From Cytobacillus depressus (lineage in GTDB: Bacteria; Bacillota; Bacilli; Bacillales; Cytobacillaceae), in assembly GCF_008923245.1 (NCBI RefSeq), contig NZ_WBOS01000001.1, positions 558,001 through 622,000 of the forward strand: DNA of 64,000 nucleotides. Direction: 5' to 3'. A program made the position numbers and the translations under genes. The notes below the pieces were generated by a model. That model searched no databases, had not been told where the DNA came from, and saw only the letters and a program-made list of their open reading frames with translations. Below, piece after piece: positions 55,056-64,000 of this stretch; within the stretch, counting starts at the first letter, position 1, and each line of letters opens with the position of its first letter.

Positions 55056-56183
55056 CTATTCTAAAAAGTCTTTTAAACGCTTGCTTCTGCTTGGATGTCT
55101 TAATTTACGCAATGCCTTTGCTTCAATTTGACGAATACGTTCACGTGTTACACCAAATACTTTGCCGACTTCCTCTAACGTCCTTGTACGGCCGTCATCA
55201 AGCCCAAATCGAAGACGAAGGACATTTTCTTCTCGATCGGTTAAAGTATCAAGAACATCCTCTAGCTGTTCTTTTAACAACTCATAGGCAGCATGCTCTG
55301 AAGGTGATGTAGCATCCTGATCTTCAATGAAATCGCCTAAATGAGAGTCATCTTCTTCACCAATTGGTGTTTCTAAAGAAACTGGCTCTTGAGCAATTTT
55401 TAGAATTTCTCTAACCTTTTCTGGCGTTAAATCCATATCTTCAGCAATTTCTTCCGGTGTCGGTTCACGACCTAAATCTTGAAGAAGCTGACGCTGAACA
55501 CGGATTAATTTATTGATCGTTTCAACCATATGAACTGGAATACGAATCGTTCTTGCTTGATCGGCAATAGCTCTTGTGATCGCTTGGCGAATCCACCATG
55601 TTGCGTACGTACTGAATTTAAAGCCTTTTCTATAATCAAACTTTTCAACAGCTTTAATTAAGCCCATATTTCCTTCTTGAATTAAATCAAGGAAAAGCAT
55701 GCCACGGCCTACATATCGTTTTGCAATACTAACAACAAGTCGAAGGTTTGCTTCAGCAAGACGTCTTTTTGCCTCTTCATCTCCCTCTTCAATTCGCTCA
55801 GCAAGAGAAATTTCTTCTTCTGCTGATAAAAGGTCAACTCGGCCAATTTCTTTTAAGTACATGCGAACAGGGTCGTTTATTTTAACACCCGGAGGCACAC
55901 TTAAATCATTTAAATCGAATTCCTCTTCACCTTTTGCTAACTGTTGAACATTTGGGTCTGCATCCTCATCAGTGTCACCGACGATCTCAACTCCTTGATC
56001 TCCAAGGAACTCATAAAATTCATCCATTTGATGGGAATCCAATTCAAAATGAGACATTCTTTCCGCAATATCGTCATAGGCAAGAACGCCCGTCTTCTTC
56101 CCAATCTCAGTTAATTGTTCTTTCACTTGTTCTAGGGTCAATTCTGAATCAACTTCTTTTGATCGAGCTGATTTTTCAGCCAT
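55056..56183 (-). CDS. sigA: RNA polymerase housekeeping sigma factor SigA
   Basis: The 375-residue sigma-70 factor has region 1.1, region 2 with [20 protein letters not shown] and [19 protein letters not shown], region 3 ([15 protein letters not shown]) and region 4.2 ([20 protein letters not shown]). It directs RNA polymerase to -35/-10 promoters. ATG at 56183 with GGAAGGAGGGGG. It follows dnaG, the classical macromolecular synthesis operon. Confidence 0.98.
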   Translation of the reverse strand: MAEKSARSKEVDSELTLEQVKEQLTEIGKKTGVLAYDDIAERMSHFELDSHQMDEFYEFLGDQGVEIVGDTDEDADPNVQQLAKGEEEFDLNDLSVPPGVKINDPVRMYLKEIGRVDLLSAEEEISLAERIEEGDEEAKRRLAEANLRLVVSIAKRYVGRGMLFLDLIQEGNMGLIKAVEKFDYRKGFKFSTYATWWIRQAITRAIADQARTIRIPVHMVETINKLIRVQRQLLQDLGREPTPEEIAEDMDLTPEKVREILKIAQEPVSLETPIGEEDDSHLGDFIEDQDATSPSEHAAYELLKEQLEDVLDTLTDREENVLRLRFGLDDGRTRTLEEVGKVFGVTRERIRQIEAKALRKLRHPSRSKRLKDFLE

Positions 56184-56235
56184 TTGTCCCCCTCCTTCCA
56201 AAGTCACAGAAAATCTTCACAAAAAATTTCCTTAT

Positions 56236-58047
56236 CTATAGAGACTTGCGCAATTGAATAATTTCCATTGCGATCAAGGCAGCCTTTGTAAAATCACTTT
56301 GCCGCTCCGCTTCCTTTTGTTCAAGCAGTTTTTCTTTTATCTTTAACATTTTTTGATAATTAAACACCTGTTTTATATAATCCTTTAATTCTTGTTCACT
56401 TAATTCATCGTTAATATTCATCATTTCGATGTCAGCGACAATTCTCTTTAGCTTTTCATCATCAATAAAGTCAATGAAAGCACTTGGATTTGGCGGGTGT
56501 CCGTTTTCATAAAAGCCTAATAAATATGTGATGATTGCTTGATGTTCATCTACATTAAATGTGTTGCCCTGCAGCATGTCTTGAACTTTAAATGCAAGAT
56601 CATGATTTTGCAGCATATGCGCAATAAGACTTCTCTCAGCTGTATAATAGGCGGGTTTAAGCTGCTTTGTTTGTTTCGTTAGGACAAGGTGTTTGCTTGC
56701 TATTTTATTGGCCTGCCCCTTATTCTTCCGCCTATCCGAAAAATTAATTTGCTTTTCTTGATCTTTTAATGCTTCGAGTGAAAGTGAGAATTCCTCCGCT
56801 AGCTGCCGTAAGTAATAATCCTTTTCTACGGCATTTTCTAGCCTGCTGATTTCTGTCAATACTTCTTCGATATAAAGTAGGCGATCTCCTTCATCTTGGA
56901 GCTTTTTCCCTCTCCGAAAATATTGAAGTTTAAAAGTCATAAGAGTAGAACTTGCTTCAATTACTTCATGACGGAACTTTTCAGGTCCAAATTGTTTAAT
57001 ATAATCATCTGGGTCAAGTCCATCTGGCATTGAAGCTACCTTAACTTGGCAGCCAGCATCGGAGAACAGATTTGCTGCCCGGAAAGCCGCTTCAATACCC
57101 GCGTTATCGGAATCATAACAGATTGTGATAGACTGCGTATTTCTCTTTAAAGCAGCTATATGATCATCAGTCAGCGATGTTCCCATTGTTGCGATACCAT
57201 TTTCAACACCTGCAAGATCACCAGATATGACGTCGGCAAAGCCTTCAAATAAAACGGCATGATGGAGCTTTTTTATTTGCGGTCTGGCCAAATGGAAATT
57301 GTATAAAATTTTGCTTTTATTAAAGATTGGCGTTTCAGGGCTATTTAAATATTTGGGATCGTCGTCCCCTAATGTTCTTCCTGAAAAGGCAATCGTTTTA
57401 CCACTTTGGTCAAATATCGGAAACATAATTCGGTTTCGAAATCGATCAAAAAAACTGCCATCTTTTTCGCTTTGAATGATTAAGCCTGCTTTTTGCATAA
57501 CTTCTGCTGAAAATTTTCTTTTTGCAAGGAATTTATATACAAAATCCCAGGAATTTAGGGAATAGCCAATTTGAAATTTTTCAATCGATTCTATTGTAAA
57601 ACCCCTTGTAAGCAAATAATCTAAAGCATGCTGGCCATCTTTTGTGTTTAACAGCAGATGATGGTAAAATTTACGCAATAACTCGTGTGCCTCCAGCATT
57701 TGTTGAATATCAGGAGGAATAGACTTTGGAATTATTGCTGATGGTACATTAATATCAAGCTTTACATGCCCTTTTTCGGCTAATTTAACAGCGGCTTCTT
57801 GGAATGAAAATCCTTCTAGATCCATTAAAAACGAAAATGCATTTCCGCCTGCACCACATCCGAAACAATGATAAATTTGTTTATCTGGTGAAACAGAAAA
57901 AGATGGTGTATTCTCTCCATGAAACGGACATAGACCAAAATAGTTGCGTCCTTGCTTCTTTAATTGGACGTAGTCGCTAATAATATCAACAATATCAACA
58001 GCCTGTCGAATCTCATTCACTTTTTCCTCGGCGATACGCTCTACCAT
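56236..58047 (-). CDS. dnaG: DNA primase
   Basis: The 603-residue primase has the N-terminal CHC2 zinc site (C40, H43, C61, C64), the TOPRIM catalytic core (VLFEGFADVIS, ICYDSDNAGIEAA, DGLDPDDYIKQFG) and a C-terminal DnaB-binding domain. It makes RNA primers for replication. The ATG at 58047 gives the same length as B. subtilis DnaG. Confidence 0.97.
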   Translation of the reverse strand: MVERIAEEKVNEIRQAVDIVDIISDYVQLKKQGRNYFGLCPFHGENTPSFSVSPDKQIYHCFGCGAGGNAFSFLMDLEGFSFQEAAVKLAEKGHVKLDINVPSAIIPKSIPPDIQQMLEAHELLRKFYHHLLLNTKDGQHALDYLLTRGFTIESIEKFQIGYSLNSWDFVYKFLAKRKFSAEVMQKAGLIIQSEKDGSFFDRFRNRIMFPIFDQSGKTIAFSGRTLGDDDPKYLNSPETPIFNKSKILYNFHLARPQIKKLHHAVLFEGFADVISGDLAGVENGIATMGTSLTDDHIAALKRNTQSITICYDSDNAGIEAAFRAANLFSDAGCQVKVASMPDGLDPDDYIKQFGPEKFRHEVIEASSTLMTFKLQYFRRGKKLQDEGDRLLYIEEVLTEISRLENAVEKDYYLRQLAEEFSLSLEALKDQEKQINFSDRRKNKGQANKIASKHLVLTKQTKQLKPAYYTAERSLIAHMLQNHDLAFKVQDMLQGNTFNVDEHQAIITYLLGFYENGHPPNPSAFIDFIDDEKLKRIVADIEMMNINDELSEQELKDYIKQVFNYQKMLKIKEKLLEQKEAERQSDFTKAALIAMEIIQLRKSL

Positions 58048-58157
58048 GGGACCCAACAACTCCAATTAATAAAACAATCTTTGATTATAGAAACTTTCAC
58101 CATCTACCTAAATATTTTCATCTAGTTTAGGCATCATATATAGTATTTCTATAAAAA

Positions 58158-58635
58158 TTAGCGAATTCCTTCAAAATTCGACAAAATCTTTGTCAATTCT
58201 TTCACAAACCTTAAGCGATCTTCCCGGCTATATGGCTTGGGGCCCTTCCTATATATCCCCCTTCTGCGCGCTTTTGCTGATAAATATCTCATATCAAGCG
58301 CGGTATGAATATCTTTCTCCTCATATAAAAACCCTTTTGGAGATAATACAAAAACTCCTTTAAGTAAAAGCGTCGATGCTAATCCGATGACCTGCGTTAC
58401 CACAAGATCTCTTCTATGGACATGATTCATGATATATAAGTCGACTGCTTCTTAATTTGTATCAACAAATTTCCAAGCGGCTCCTTGTAAATCATTTTTC
58501 ATGTGGGCGTAGGAAGCAACAACAATGGCCTCAATTAAGTAGCGCCCTGCAATTTCGACAATTTCTTCCTTTACCGGACATAAATCAGCATCAACTCGGA
58601 TAATAGGATTGCCTAATGTTCTAATTATTCTACAT
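58158..58635 (-). pseudogene. yqxD: decayed yqxD (YaiI/DUF188 family)
   Basis: A DUF188 reading can be followed through VDADLCPVKEE, IAGRY, VASYAHMKND, FVDTN, then an in-frame TAA (58454-58452) where homologues have Lys, then [24 protein letters not shown], and [11 protein letters not shown] to KGPKPYS. At the 5' end ATG (58635) is followed at once by TAG; removing one T restores MRIIRTLGNPIIRVDAD. It therefore has a one-base insertion and a nonsense codon. The 90-residue C-terminal fragment (start 58430) has a start but no ribosome site. B. subtilis has yqxD between dnaG and yqfL. Confidence 0.8.
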
Positions 58636-58944
58636 CACTCCACATAATCCTTCTTTCTAAAGTAACTTTTGGCGAGAAAGAATACACTTATAAAGAGCAA
58701 ATTTTTTTAAGAAACGGTATGTCGAATTGTTTTTAGGACAGTACCTTGACTTCTCACAATAAATAGTTTATTCGTTCACAATGAACTCTAAACCTAATCT
58801 GCAATATTTTTATCACAATTTTTTATTATAGAACAAATACTCGATTATTTCTATTGTTTTATCTTTTTTTTAAAAAATTATTCCAGCCTGCACATGTAAA
58901 AAAGAATATTCGAAAGGTTCCGTTTTTATTGCAAAAGAAAAGAA
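58636..58944. other. intergenic region upstream of the yqxD remnant and dnaG
   Basis: This AT-rich stretch of about 310 bases has no repeat copy and no open frame of note. Promoters for the dnaG-sigA transcript on the minus strand are expected here, but no clear box pair was read. Confidence 0.5.
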
Positions 58945-58972
58945 AAAGGCACATAATCGGAATTATGTGCTA
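58945..58972 (-). terminator. terminator after yqfL
   Basis: GCACATAAT and ATTATGTGC pair perfectly around a 4-base loop, followed on the minus strand by CTTTTTCTTTTC. Confidence 0.8.
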
Positions 58973-59788
58973 GCTTTTCGGAAAGCTTTTGTGATACTGA
59001 TTTAAAATTAAATTGGCTGTTTCTTCAACCGCTTTATTGGTTACATCAATGACAGGGCATTTTAATTTATTTATGACAGTTTCGAAATAGTTTATCTCTT
59101 CTTTAATGCGTTCGATATTTGCATAACTTGCATTATCACTTAATCCTAAAGAAATGAGCCTCTCTTTGCGAATATGATTCAGTTTCTCAGGGCTAATTTT
59201 TAATCCGAAGCATTTTTCTGGCTGTACCTTGTATAGCTCTTCAGGCGGATCCACTTCGGGAACAAGCGGTACATTTGCAACCTTTAATCGTTTATGAGCT
59301 AAATATTGTGATAGAGGAGTTTTTGATGTTCTTGATACTCCTACAAGAACAATATCTGCTTTCAATATTCCTCGCGGATCGCGTCCATCATCATATTTAA
59401 CTGCAAATTCAATGGCCTCAATTTTTTTGAAATAATCCTCGTCTAACTTTCTAACGAGCCCTGGTTCTAATAGAGGAGTTTTCCCGTGTAAATGCTGGAT
59501 TTTATCCATTAATGGCCCGATAATATCACAGGCATAAATTCCTTCCCTATCGGCCAATTCATTAATATAATAACGCATATCCGGCTTAACAAGGGTATAA
59601 ACAATCATCCCATTGTCTAATTTAGCCAAGGAGATTACTTCGTCAATATGAACTTTGTCCTCAACATATGGAAATCGCTTGATTGTTACTCCGCTACCAT
59701 TAAACTGGCTAACAGCCGCCTTTGTAACTAATTCAGCAGTCTCTCCAACAGAGTCAGACACAACGTAGATGATTGGCTTCTTTGTCAT
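58970..59788 (-). CDS. yqfL: bifunctional kinase-pyrophosphorylase of the PpsR/PDRP family (YqfL)
   Basis: The 272-residue protein has the N-terminal [13 protein letters not shown] and a P-loop [11 protein letters not shown] (residues 150-160) typical of DUF299 proteins. In other bacteria they regulate pyruvate phosphate dikinase or PEP synthase by reversible Thr phosphorylation. In B. subtilis YqfL modulates CcpN, the gene next to it. It is 30 bases after ccpN, so the two probably form an operon. Confidence 0.94.
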   Translation of the reverse strand: MTKKPIIYVVSDSVGETAELVTKAAVSQFNGSGVTIKRFPYVEDKVHIDEVISLAKLDNGMIVYTLVKPDMRYYINELADREGIYACDIIGPLMDKIQHLHGKTPLLEPGLVRKLDEDYFKKIEAIEFAVKYDDGRDPRGILKADIVLVGVSRTSKTPLSQYLAHKRLKVANVPLVPEVDPPEELYKVQPEKCFGLKISPEKLNHIRKERLISLGLSDNASYANIERIKEEINYFETVINKLKCPVIDVTNKAVEETANLILNQYHKSFPKS

Positions 59789-59817
59789 CCCTTAACACCA
59801 TCTCCTCTGTCCAATGA

Positions 59818-60450
59818 TTAATTATCTTCTGCTAGAGCAAGAAAAGCTTTTGTTAAATTTGTTTTTGTAATTCTACCGATCACTTCAAAGCCTTTATCTG
59901 TTTCTTTCACAACAGGTAATGCATCGATTTGCTTTTCTATTAATTTCCGCGCAATATCAATTAATAAGTCTTCTTTTTCACACATCGCAATATTAGGCAT
60001 TCTTGTCATGATAATATTGACCGGAATAGTCGTTAATTCCTGTTTGCCAATGCTTGCACGTAATAAATCTTTTCTGGAAAGGACGCCAACAAGTAATGAT
60101 GATTGATCGACTACAAATAATGTGCCTACATCCTCCAAGAACATCGTACAAATGGCATCATATACTGAAACATTTTCATTCACGACCACAGGTATAGATT
60201 GGTAGTCTTTTACATAAAGCTTATTTAAATTATCTGTAAGCAGCTGGGTGCCTGACTTCCCAGTGTAAAAATATCCTACTCTAGGCCTTGCATCCAAAAA
60301 TCCTGCCATTGTTAAAATGGCTAAATCCGGTCGAAGCGTTGCCCGAGTCAGGTTCAATCTTTCTGCGATATTTTCACCTGTAATTGGACCGTTTTCTTTC
60401 ACGATTTCTAATATTTTTTCCTGCCGTTTATTTAACTCGATTGTCCTCAC
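59818..60450 (-). CDS. ccpN: transcriptional repressor CcpN
   Basis: CcpN represses gluconeogenic genes (gapB, pckA) on glucose in B. subtilis. The 210-residue protein has a winged helix (ITGENIAERLNLTRATLRPDLAIL) and two CBS domains (residues 80-205) that sense adenine nucleotides. The GTG at 60450 corresponds to the B. subtilis start, although AAGG is only two bases away. A truncated end of repeat family A lies just upstream. Confidence 0.94.
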   Translation of the reverse strand: MRTIELNKRQEKILEIVKENGPITGENIAERLNLTRATLRPDLAILTMAGFLDARPRVGYFYTGKSGTQLLTDNLNKLYVKDYQSIPVVVNENVSVYDAICTMFLEDVGTLFVVDQSSLLVGVLSRKDLLRASIGKQELTTIPVNIIMTRMPNIAMCEKEDLLIDIARKLIEKQIDALPVVKETDKGFEVIGRITKTNLTKAFLALAEDN

Positions 60451-60457
60451 CACCTTA

Positions 60458-60476
60458 ATAGAAAAGCGCAAGCGCC
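60458..60476. repeat. family A repeat remnant (left arm only)
   Basis: The stretch GAAAAGCGCAAGCGCCA, the left arm of family A, stands alone, with no pairing right arm nearby. It lies 8 bases upstream of the ccpN start codon. Confidence 0.75.
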
Positions 60477-60594
60477 ATGAATAAAGCTCATTAGGTTATA
60501 CTGTTATAGAATTATTATATACTATTTAGATGAAATGAAAAGAATTGTGCATTAAGGATGGGAACAATTAATAAAATATTTCAATCAGTATCGA

Positions 60595-60622
60595 AAATAA
60601 GCCTGCCTTTATGGACAGGCCT
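60595..60622 (-). terminator. terminator after glyS
   Basis: On the minus strand GGCCTGTCC pairs with GGCAGGC around ATAAA, with TTATTTTC following. It closes the glyQS transcript. Confidence 0.72.
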
Positions 60623-60638
60623 TTCCAAAAAGAGCATG

Positions 60639-62711
60639 TTATTTTACTAATATTTCGTTTACATTTGCGAATTTTTTAATCATATCGGCTAGTCTTATCA
60701 TTTGTGTTAGCCTATTTTGACGAATTTCATGATTATCAGCCATCACCATCGTATTGTCAAAGTATTCATCAATCTCTGGCTTCATCGATACAAGTAGATC
60801 AAACTTTTCACTTTCTGTTAACGGGTTATTTAGCTTATCTTCCAGAAGCATGTATTTATGATAAAGATTTTTTTCATATTCATTTTCAAATAAGTCGCGG
60901 TTGATCTCTCCGCCTTTTTCAGCCTTAGAAGCAATGTTTAAGACACGGCTTAAAGCCTCGATGCTTTCTTTAAAGCCGCTGTCATCTTTCTTGCTTACAA
61001 GAACCTCAGATCTTCTAACAAGAGAAGGAATTGCCCCAATTTCATTGCCTAGCACAGCCTCAATTAAATCATATCTCACTTGCTTTTCTTGAAGAATATG
61101 CTTAATTCTTAGTTTAAAGAAACTAATTAATTCATTAGTTAGCTCTTCTCTAGACTTCTTCGCAATTCTCGCCTCTTCAATATGAGTTAGAGCGGAATCA
61201 ATGAGCCATTCCATTGTAATATTCCATTCTTTATTTAATAAAGTTTGGACAATACCTGTAGCCTGACGTCTTAATGCGTATGGATCTTGAGACCCACTCG
61301 GAATAATTCCGATAGCAAAACATGCCGCAATAGTATCCATCTTTTCAGCAATTGAGAGTGCGGCTCCTGCATTACTACTTGGTGTATCGTCTTCCGCATT
61401 TCTTGGCATATAATGCTCATTGATTGCTTTTGCTACTTCAGCTGTTTCTCCCTTTTGTAAGGCGTATTTCTCGCCCATAAATCCTTGCAACTCGGGAAAT
61501 TCATAAACCATATTTGTAACAAGGTCAAATTTACAAATTTCACTTGCCCGATCAGCGGCTTTTTTATCTTCACTATTAAAATTAAGTGTGCCGGCTATTT
61601 CATTTGTAAGCTTGCGAACTCGGTTTACTTTTTCAGCCAATGTTCCAATTTCTTCATGATAAACAATTGTTTTTAATTTCGCTAAAGATGCGGCAATTTC
61701 AGTTTTCTGATCTTCCTTATAGAAGAATGCGGCATCTGATAATCTTGCTCTTAAAACTTTCTCATTCCCTTTAGCTACTTTTTCAAGATGCTCATGCCCT
61801 CCGTTTCGAACTGTAACGAAGAATGGAAGCAGCTTGCCCTCTTTTGATTTCACCGGAAAATATCGTTGATGCTCTTTCATTGAAGTGACTAGAACCTCAG
61901 CTGGAATCTCGAGAAACTCTTCTTCAAAGCGTCCAAAGAGTGCTGTCGGATACTCTACTAGGTTATTTACCTCTTCAAGTAAATCCTCATCGATAGGAAT
62001 AACCCATTCATTTTCTTCGGCAATTTTTGCTAATTGTTCTTTAATTGCTGCTTGTCTTTCTTTCGGGTCAACTATGACATACTGACCAAGAAGCGCTTTT
62101 TCATAATCAATTGGCTGATTGATTTCAATTTTATTTCCTAGGAAGCGATGCCCCATTGTCCAGTTTGATGTTTCAACCCCGGTAATTGAAAACGGAACAA
62201 TCTCATTGCCAAATAGAGCAAGAAGCCATTTAATCGGACGAATATAACGAAGATCATTATTTGCCCATTTCATATTTTTCGGGAAGGTCATGGCTGTAAT
62301 AATTTGCTGTAGCTCTGGCAATAGGCCAATCGTTTCTTGACCTTGAATGAATTTTTTTACATGAGCATATTCAACGCCTTTAATTTCTTTAAAGAAAATA
62401 TCGTCAACACTTGCTCCTTGTCCACGGCAGAAGCCGATCGCTGCCTTCGTCCATTCTCCATCAGCATCTATAGCAATTTTTCGTGCTGGTCCTTTTGCTT
62501 CCTCATGAATGTCCTTTTGTGCTTCGTCCACTCCCGAAACGAAAACAGCTAAACGGCGCGGTGAAGAGTATGCATTAATCTGTTCAAAGTTTATTTTCTT
62601 TTCTAGTAACCAAGCTTGAATTTTGTCTGACAGCTGGTCCATTGAATTAGTTACAAATCTGGCAGGCATTTCTTCCAAGCCGATTTCTAAAAGGAGATCT
62701 CTTTTAGCCAC
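60639..62711 (-). CDS. glyS: glycyl-tRNA synthetase beta subunit
   Basis: The 690-residue subunit of the tetrameric GlyRS carries [19 protein letters not shown], the FPKNMKWAN and [14 protein letters not shown] motifs, and the C-terminal DALR-type anticodon domain (from about 590, [18 protein letters not shown]). It recognises tRNA-Gly for charging by GlyQ. GTG start at 62711, with GGAAGAG upstream, overlaps glyQ by 8 bases. Confidence 0.97.
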   Translation of the reverse strand: MAKRDLLLEIGLEEMPARFVTNSMDQLSDKIQAWLLEKKINFEQINAYSSPRRLAVFVSGVDEAQKDIHEEAKGPARKIAIDADGEWTKAAIGFCRGQGASVDDIFFKEIKGVEYAHVKKFIQGQETIGLLPELQQIITAMTFPKNMKWANNDLRYIRPIKWLLALFGNEIVPFSITGVETSNWTMGHRFLGNKIEINQPIDYEKALLGQYVIVDPKERQAAIKEQLAKIAEENEWVIPIDEDLLEEVNNLVEYPTALFGRFEEEFLEIPAEVLVTSMKEHQRYFPVKSKEGKLLPFFVTVRNGGHEHLEKVAKGNEKVLRARLSDAAFFYKEDQKTEIAASLAKLKTIVYHEEIGTLAEKVNRVRKLTNEIAGTLNFNSEDKKAADRASEICKFDLVTNMVYEFPELQGFMGEKYALQKGETAEVAKAINEHYMPRNAEDDTPSSNAGAALSIAEKMDTIAACFAIGIIPSGSQDPYALRRQATGIVQTLLNKEWNITMEWLIDSALTHIEEARIAKKSREELTNELISFFKLRIKHILQEKQVRYDLIEAVLGNEIGAIPSLVRRSEVLVSKKDDSGFKESIEALSRVLNIASKAEKGGEINRDLFENEYEKNLYHKYMLLEDKLNNPLTESEKFDLLVSMKPEIDEYFDNTMVMADNHEIRQNRLTQMIRLADMIKKFANVNEILVK

Positions 62712-63594
62712 GATTCTCTTCCTCCCTTGATTGCAAAATTGGAAAACCTAGCTTTTCACGTTCATCATAGAAGGTTTTTGCTATTTTTCTTGCTAAGTTC
62801 CGGCAACGGCCGATATACCCTGTTCTCTCTGTAACCGAAATGGCACCTCTTGCATCTAAAAGGTTAAATACGTGAGAGCATTTCAACACATAATCATATG
62901 CCGGATGAACGAGCCCCTCTTCCATTTGACGATGTGCTTCTTTTTCATAAATAGTAAAAAGATTAAATAACATATCTACATCTGACGTTTCAAATGTATA
63001 TTTAGAATGCTCATATTCTGGCTGTAGGAAGATATCTCTTACAGTAAATCCATTTGTCCATTCAAGATCAAAAACATTTTCCTTTTCCTGAATATAGGAG
63101 GCAAGCCTTTCGATCCCATAAGTAATTTCAACAGAAACTGGCTTACATTCAATTCCGCCAACCTGCTGGAAATAAGTAAACTGAGTAATTTCCATCCCGT
63201 CTAACCATACTTCCCATCCTAATCCTGCACAGCCAAGCGAAGGATTTTCCCAGTTATCTTCGACGAAGCGAATATCATGTTCAAGTGGATTAATGCCAAG
63301 TTTCCGTAATGAATCTAGATACATTTCTTGAATATTATCAGGTGATGGCTTCATAATAACTTGAAATTGATGATGCTGGTAAAGGCGATTTGGATTTTCG
63401 CCATATCTTCCGTCTGCTGGACGGCGGGACGGTTCAACATAGGCTACGTTCCAAGGCTCAGGCCCAATTGCCCTTAAGAATGTATACGGGCTCATCGTAC
63501 CTGCTCCTTTTTCAACATCATAAGCCTGCATTAAAATGCAGCCATAATCTGACCAATGCTTTTGTAGAGTTAAAATCATGTTTTGAATGTTCAT
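62704..63594 (-). CDS. glyQ: glycyl-tRNA synthetase alpha subunit
   Basis: The 296-residue catalytic subunit starts [19 protein letters not shown] and has the class II motifs ([53 protein letters not shown]). ATG at 63594 has GAGGTG eight bases upstream. An in-frame upstream extension to 63783 translates repeat family C and is not real. Expression is controlled by the T-box leader at 63877-64000. Confidence 0.98.
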   Translation of the reverse strand: MNIQNMILTLQKHWSDYGCILMQAYDVEKGAGTMSPYTFLRAIGPEPWNVAYVEPSRRPADGRYGENPNRLYQHHQFQVIMKPSPDNIQEMYLDSLRKLGINPLEHDIRFVEDNWENPSLGCAGLGWEVWLDGMEITQFTYFQQVGGIECKPVSVEITYGIERLASYIQEKENVFDLEWTNGFTVRDIFLQPEYEHSKYTFETSDVDMLFNLFTIYEKEAHRQMEEGLVHPAYDYVLKCSHVFNLLDARGAISVTERTGYIGRCRNLARKIAKTFYDEREKLGFPILQSREEENRG

Positions 63595-63677
63595 TATGGC
63601 ACCTCTTTCAATGAATACTTTATAGAAATAAGGCTGTTTTCGCATATATTGTTGTTTTAAACCTTCGAAGTTAGCCC

Positions 63678-63804
63678 GTTGATCTCCGCTGCGGGCACTT
63701 GCTTTCCGCGGGGAGGGACGGGAGCCTCCTCGGCGTTTCCGCCTGCGGGGTCTCCCGCTTCCCTCCATTCCCGCAGGAGTCAAGTGCCCTCCGCTCCAAT
63801 CAAC
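63678..63804. repeat. family C GC-rich palindromic repeat
   Basis: The ends GTTGATCTCCGCTGCGGGCA and CCCTCCGCTCCAATCAAC form an imperfect palindrome of about 127 bp. Inside are CTTGCTTTCCGCGGGG, GGGAGCCTCCTCGGCG and the matching GCAGGAGTCAAG. It is much richer in GC than the surroundings and lies in the leader between the T-box terminator and the glyQ ribosome site. It has no gene. Confidence 0.85.
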
Positions 63805-63870
63805 TCAGATGTTTAAATTAAAATCACCTAAAAAAGCAACAAATTTTACGAAAATAGCCTAAAATAAAAC

Positions 63871-63916
63871 ACAAAAAACTCCCGTCTCTATGCATGAAGC
63901 ATAGGGACGAGAGTTT
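63871..63916 (-). terminator. T-box-controlled terminator
   Basis: On the minus strand AACTCTCGTCCCTATGC pairs with GCATAGAGACGGGAGTT, followed by a T run (TTTTTTGTG). The 5' arm overlaps the antiterminator region of the T-box. Confidence 0.85.
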
Positions 63917-64000
63917 ACCCGCGGTTCCACCCTAATTGCTGCTTTATTGGCAGCCACTTTATTCCGGCGTTGCTCAGAAGTGCCTTCCTAAATGAACAAT
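63877..64000 (-). promoter_or_regulatory. T-box leader of glyQS, 3' part (cut by window edge)
   Basis: The T-box sequence AGGGTGGAACCGCG (minus strand, 63933-63920) is complete and precedes the terminator at 63871-63916. Uncharged tRNA-Gly would pair there and favour the antiterminator. The specificity loop with its glycine codon lies beyond position 64000, so specificity is inferred from the downstream genes. Confidence 0.9.

Noticed and set aside
58158..58430. Calling the 90-residue C-terminal DUF188 fragment a functional gene
   Set aside because: It lacks the N-terminal catalytic-type Asp residues (VDAD) and has no ribosome site. It is part of a pseudogene.
63595..63783. N-terminal extension of glyQ (Arg/Gly/Pro-rich)
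   Set aside because: It is the translation of repeat family C plus leader. It has no ribosome site, and the ATG at 63594 matches all GlyQ homologues.
1..64000. Prophage, defence system, secondary-metabolite cluster, rRNA or tRNA genes
   Set aside because: Nothing in any frame or intergenic stretch fits; nearly all coding sequence belongs to the conserved Bacillaceae backbone.

Overview
This 64-kb window is a chromosomal segment of a low-GC, endospore-former-type Firmicute of the family Bacillaceae. Gene order closely follows the Bacillus subtilis yqh-yqg-yqf region: gcvT, yqhH/yqhG, comG, yqgY to yqgM, pst, pbpA, sodA, ispG, zur/znu, nfo, cshB, ispH, trmK, cccA, sigA, dnaG, yqfL, ccpN, glyS, glyQ. 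It is not B. subtilis itself. The sinIR/tapA-sipW-tasA cluster and glcK are missing from their expected places, the pst operon has one pstB plus phoU, and the intergenic spaces carry families of dispersed palindromic repeats. Ribosome binding sites are strong, and many genes start with TTG or GTG. I see no prophage, CRISPR array, rRNA, tRNA, toxin-antitoxin pair or recognisable defence island.

Layout. 1-2.2 kb: the start of gcvPA, then gcvT behind a tandem glycine riboswitch. 2.2-4.7 kb: the SNF2 helicase yqhH and its partner yqhG. 4.7-9.1 kb: the competence pseudopilus operon comGA-comGG plus yqzE, on the minus strand. 9.3-13.5 kb: a regulator, small conserved genes, a MidA-like methyltransferase and the YqgX hydrolase. 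13.6-22.7 kb: a lipoprotein, the peptidoglycan peptidase yqgT, a lipoteichoic-acid synthase, the rhomboid protease gluP, a DUF92 protein, yqgN and rpmG. 22.8-26.4 kb: a DUF4912-type glycosyltransferase with an unknown partner, then yqzD and yqzC. 26.4-27.9 kb: an IS150-type insertion sequence. 27.9-32.5 kb: the phosphate ABC transporter operon pstSCAB-phoU behind Pho boxes. 32.6-39.8 kb: pbpA, an MFS transporter, sodA, a Na/Pi symporter and yqgB. 40-44.6 kb: a chemoreceptor, yqfZ, ispG, yqfX and yqfW. 44.9-47.4 kb: zinc regulation and import. 47.5-53.6 kb: DNA repair, RNA helicase, isoprenoid, metal-hydrolase and tRNA-methylation genes. 53.8-64 kb: cytochrome c550, the sigA/dnaG macromolecular synthesis operon, a decayed yqxD, yqfL, ccpN and glyQS behind a T-box leader.

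The most interesting signals are in the non-coding DNA. At least eight copies of a ~120-bp imperfect palindrome (family A) lie between genes, usually just past a stop codon and before a terminator. One copy sits in the tip of a hairpin (P2) of the second glycine aptamer, where it would lengthen the stem and leave the ligand core intact. The IS150-type element sits in the loop of a bidirectional terminator hairpin with a 3-bp target duplication. Its orfA is broken by a run of 13 G that would be in frame at 11 or 14. Two further repeat families supply stop codons to gluP and the DUF92 gene (family B) or lie between the T-box terminator and glyQ (family C). So the protein-coding backbone is ordinary, while the mobile palindromes and their preference for hairpin loops deserve a second look.
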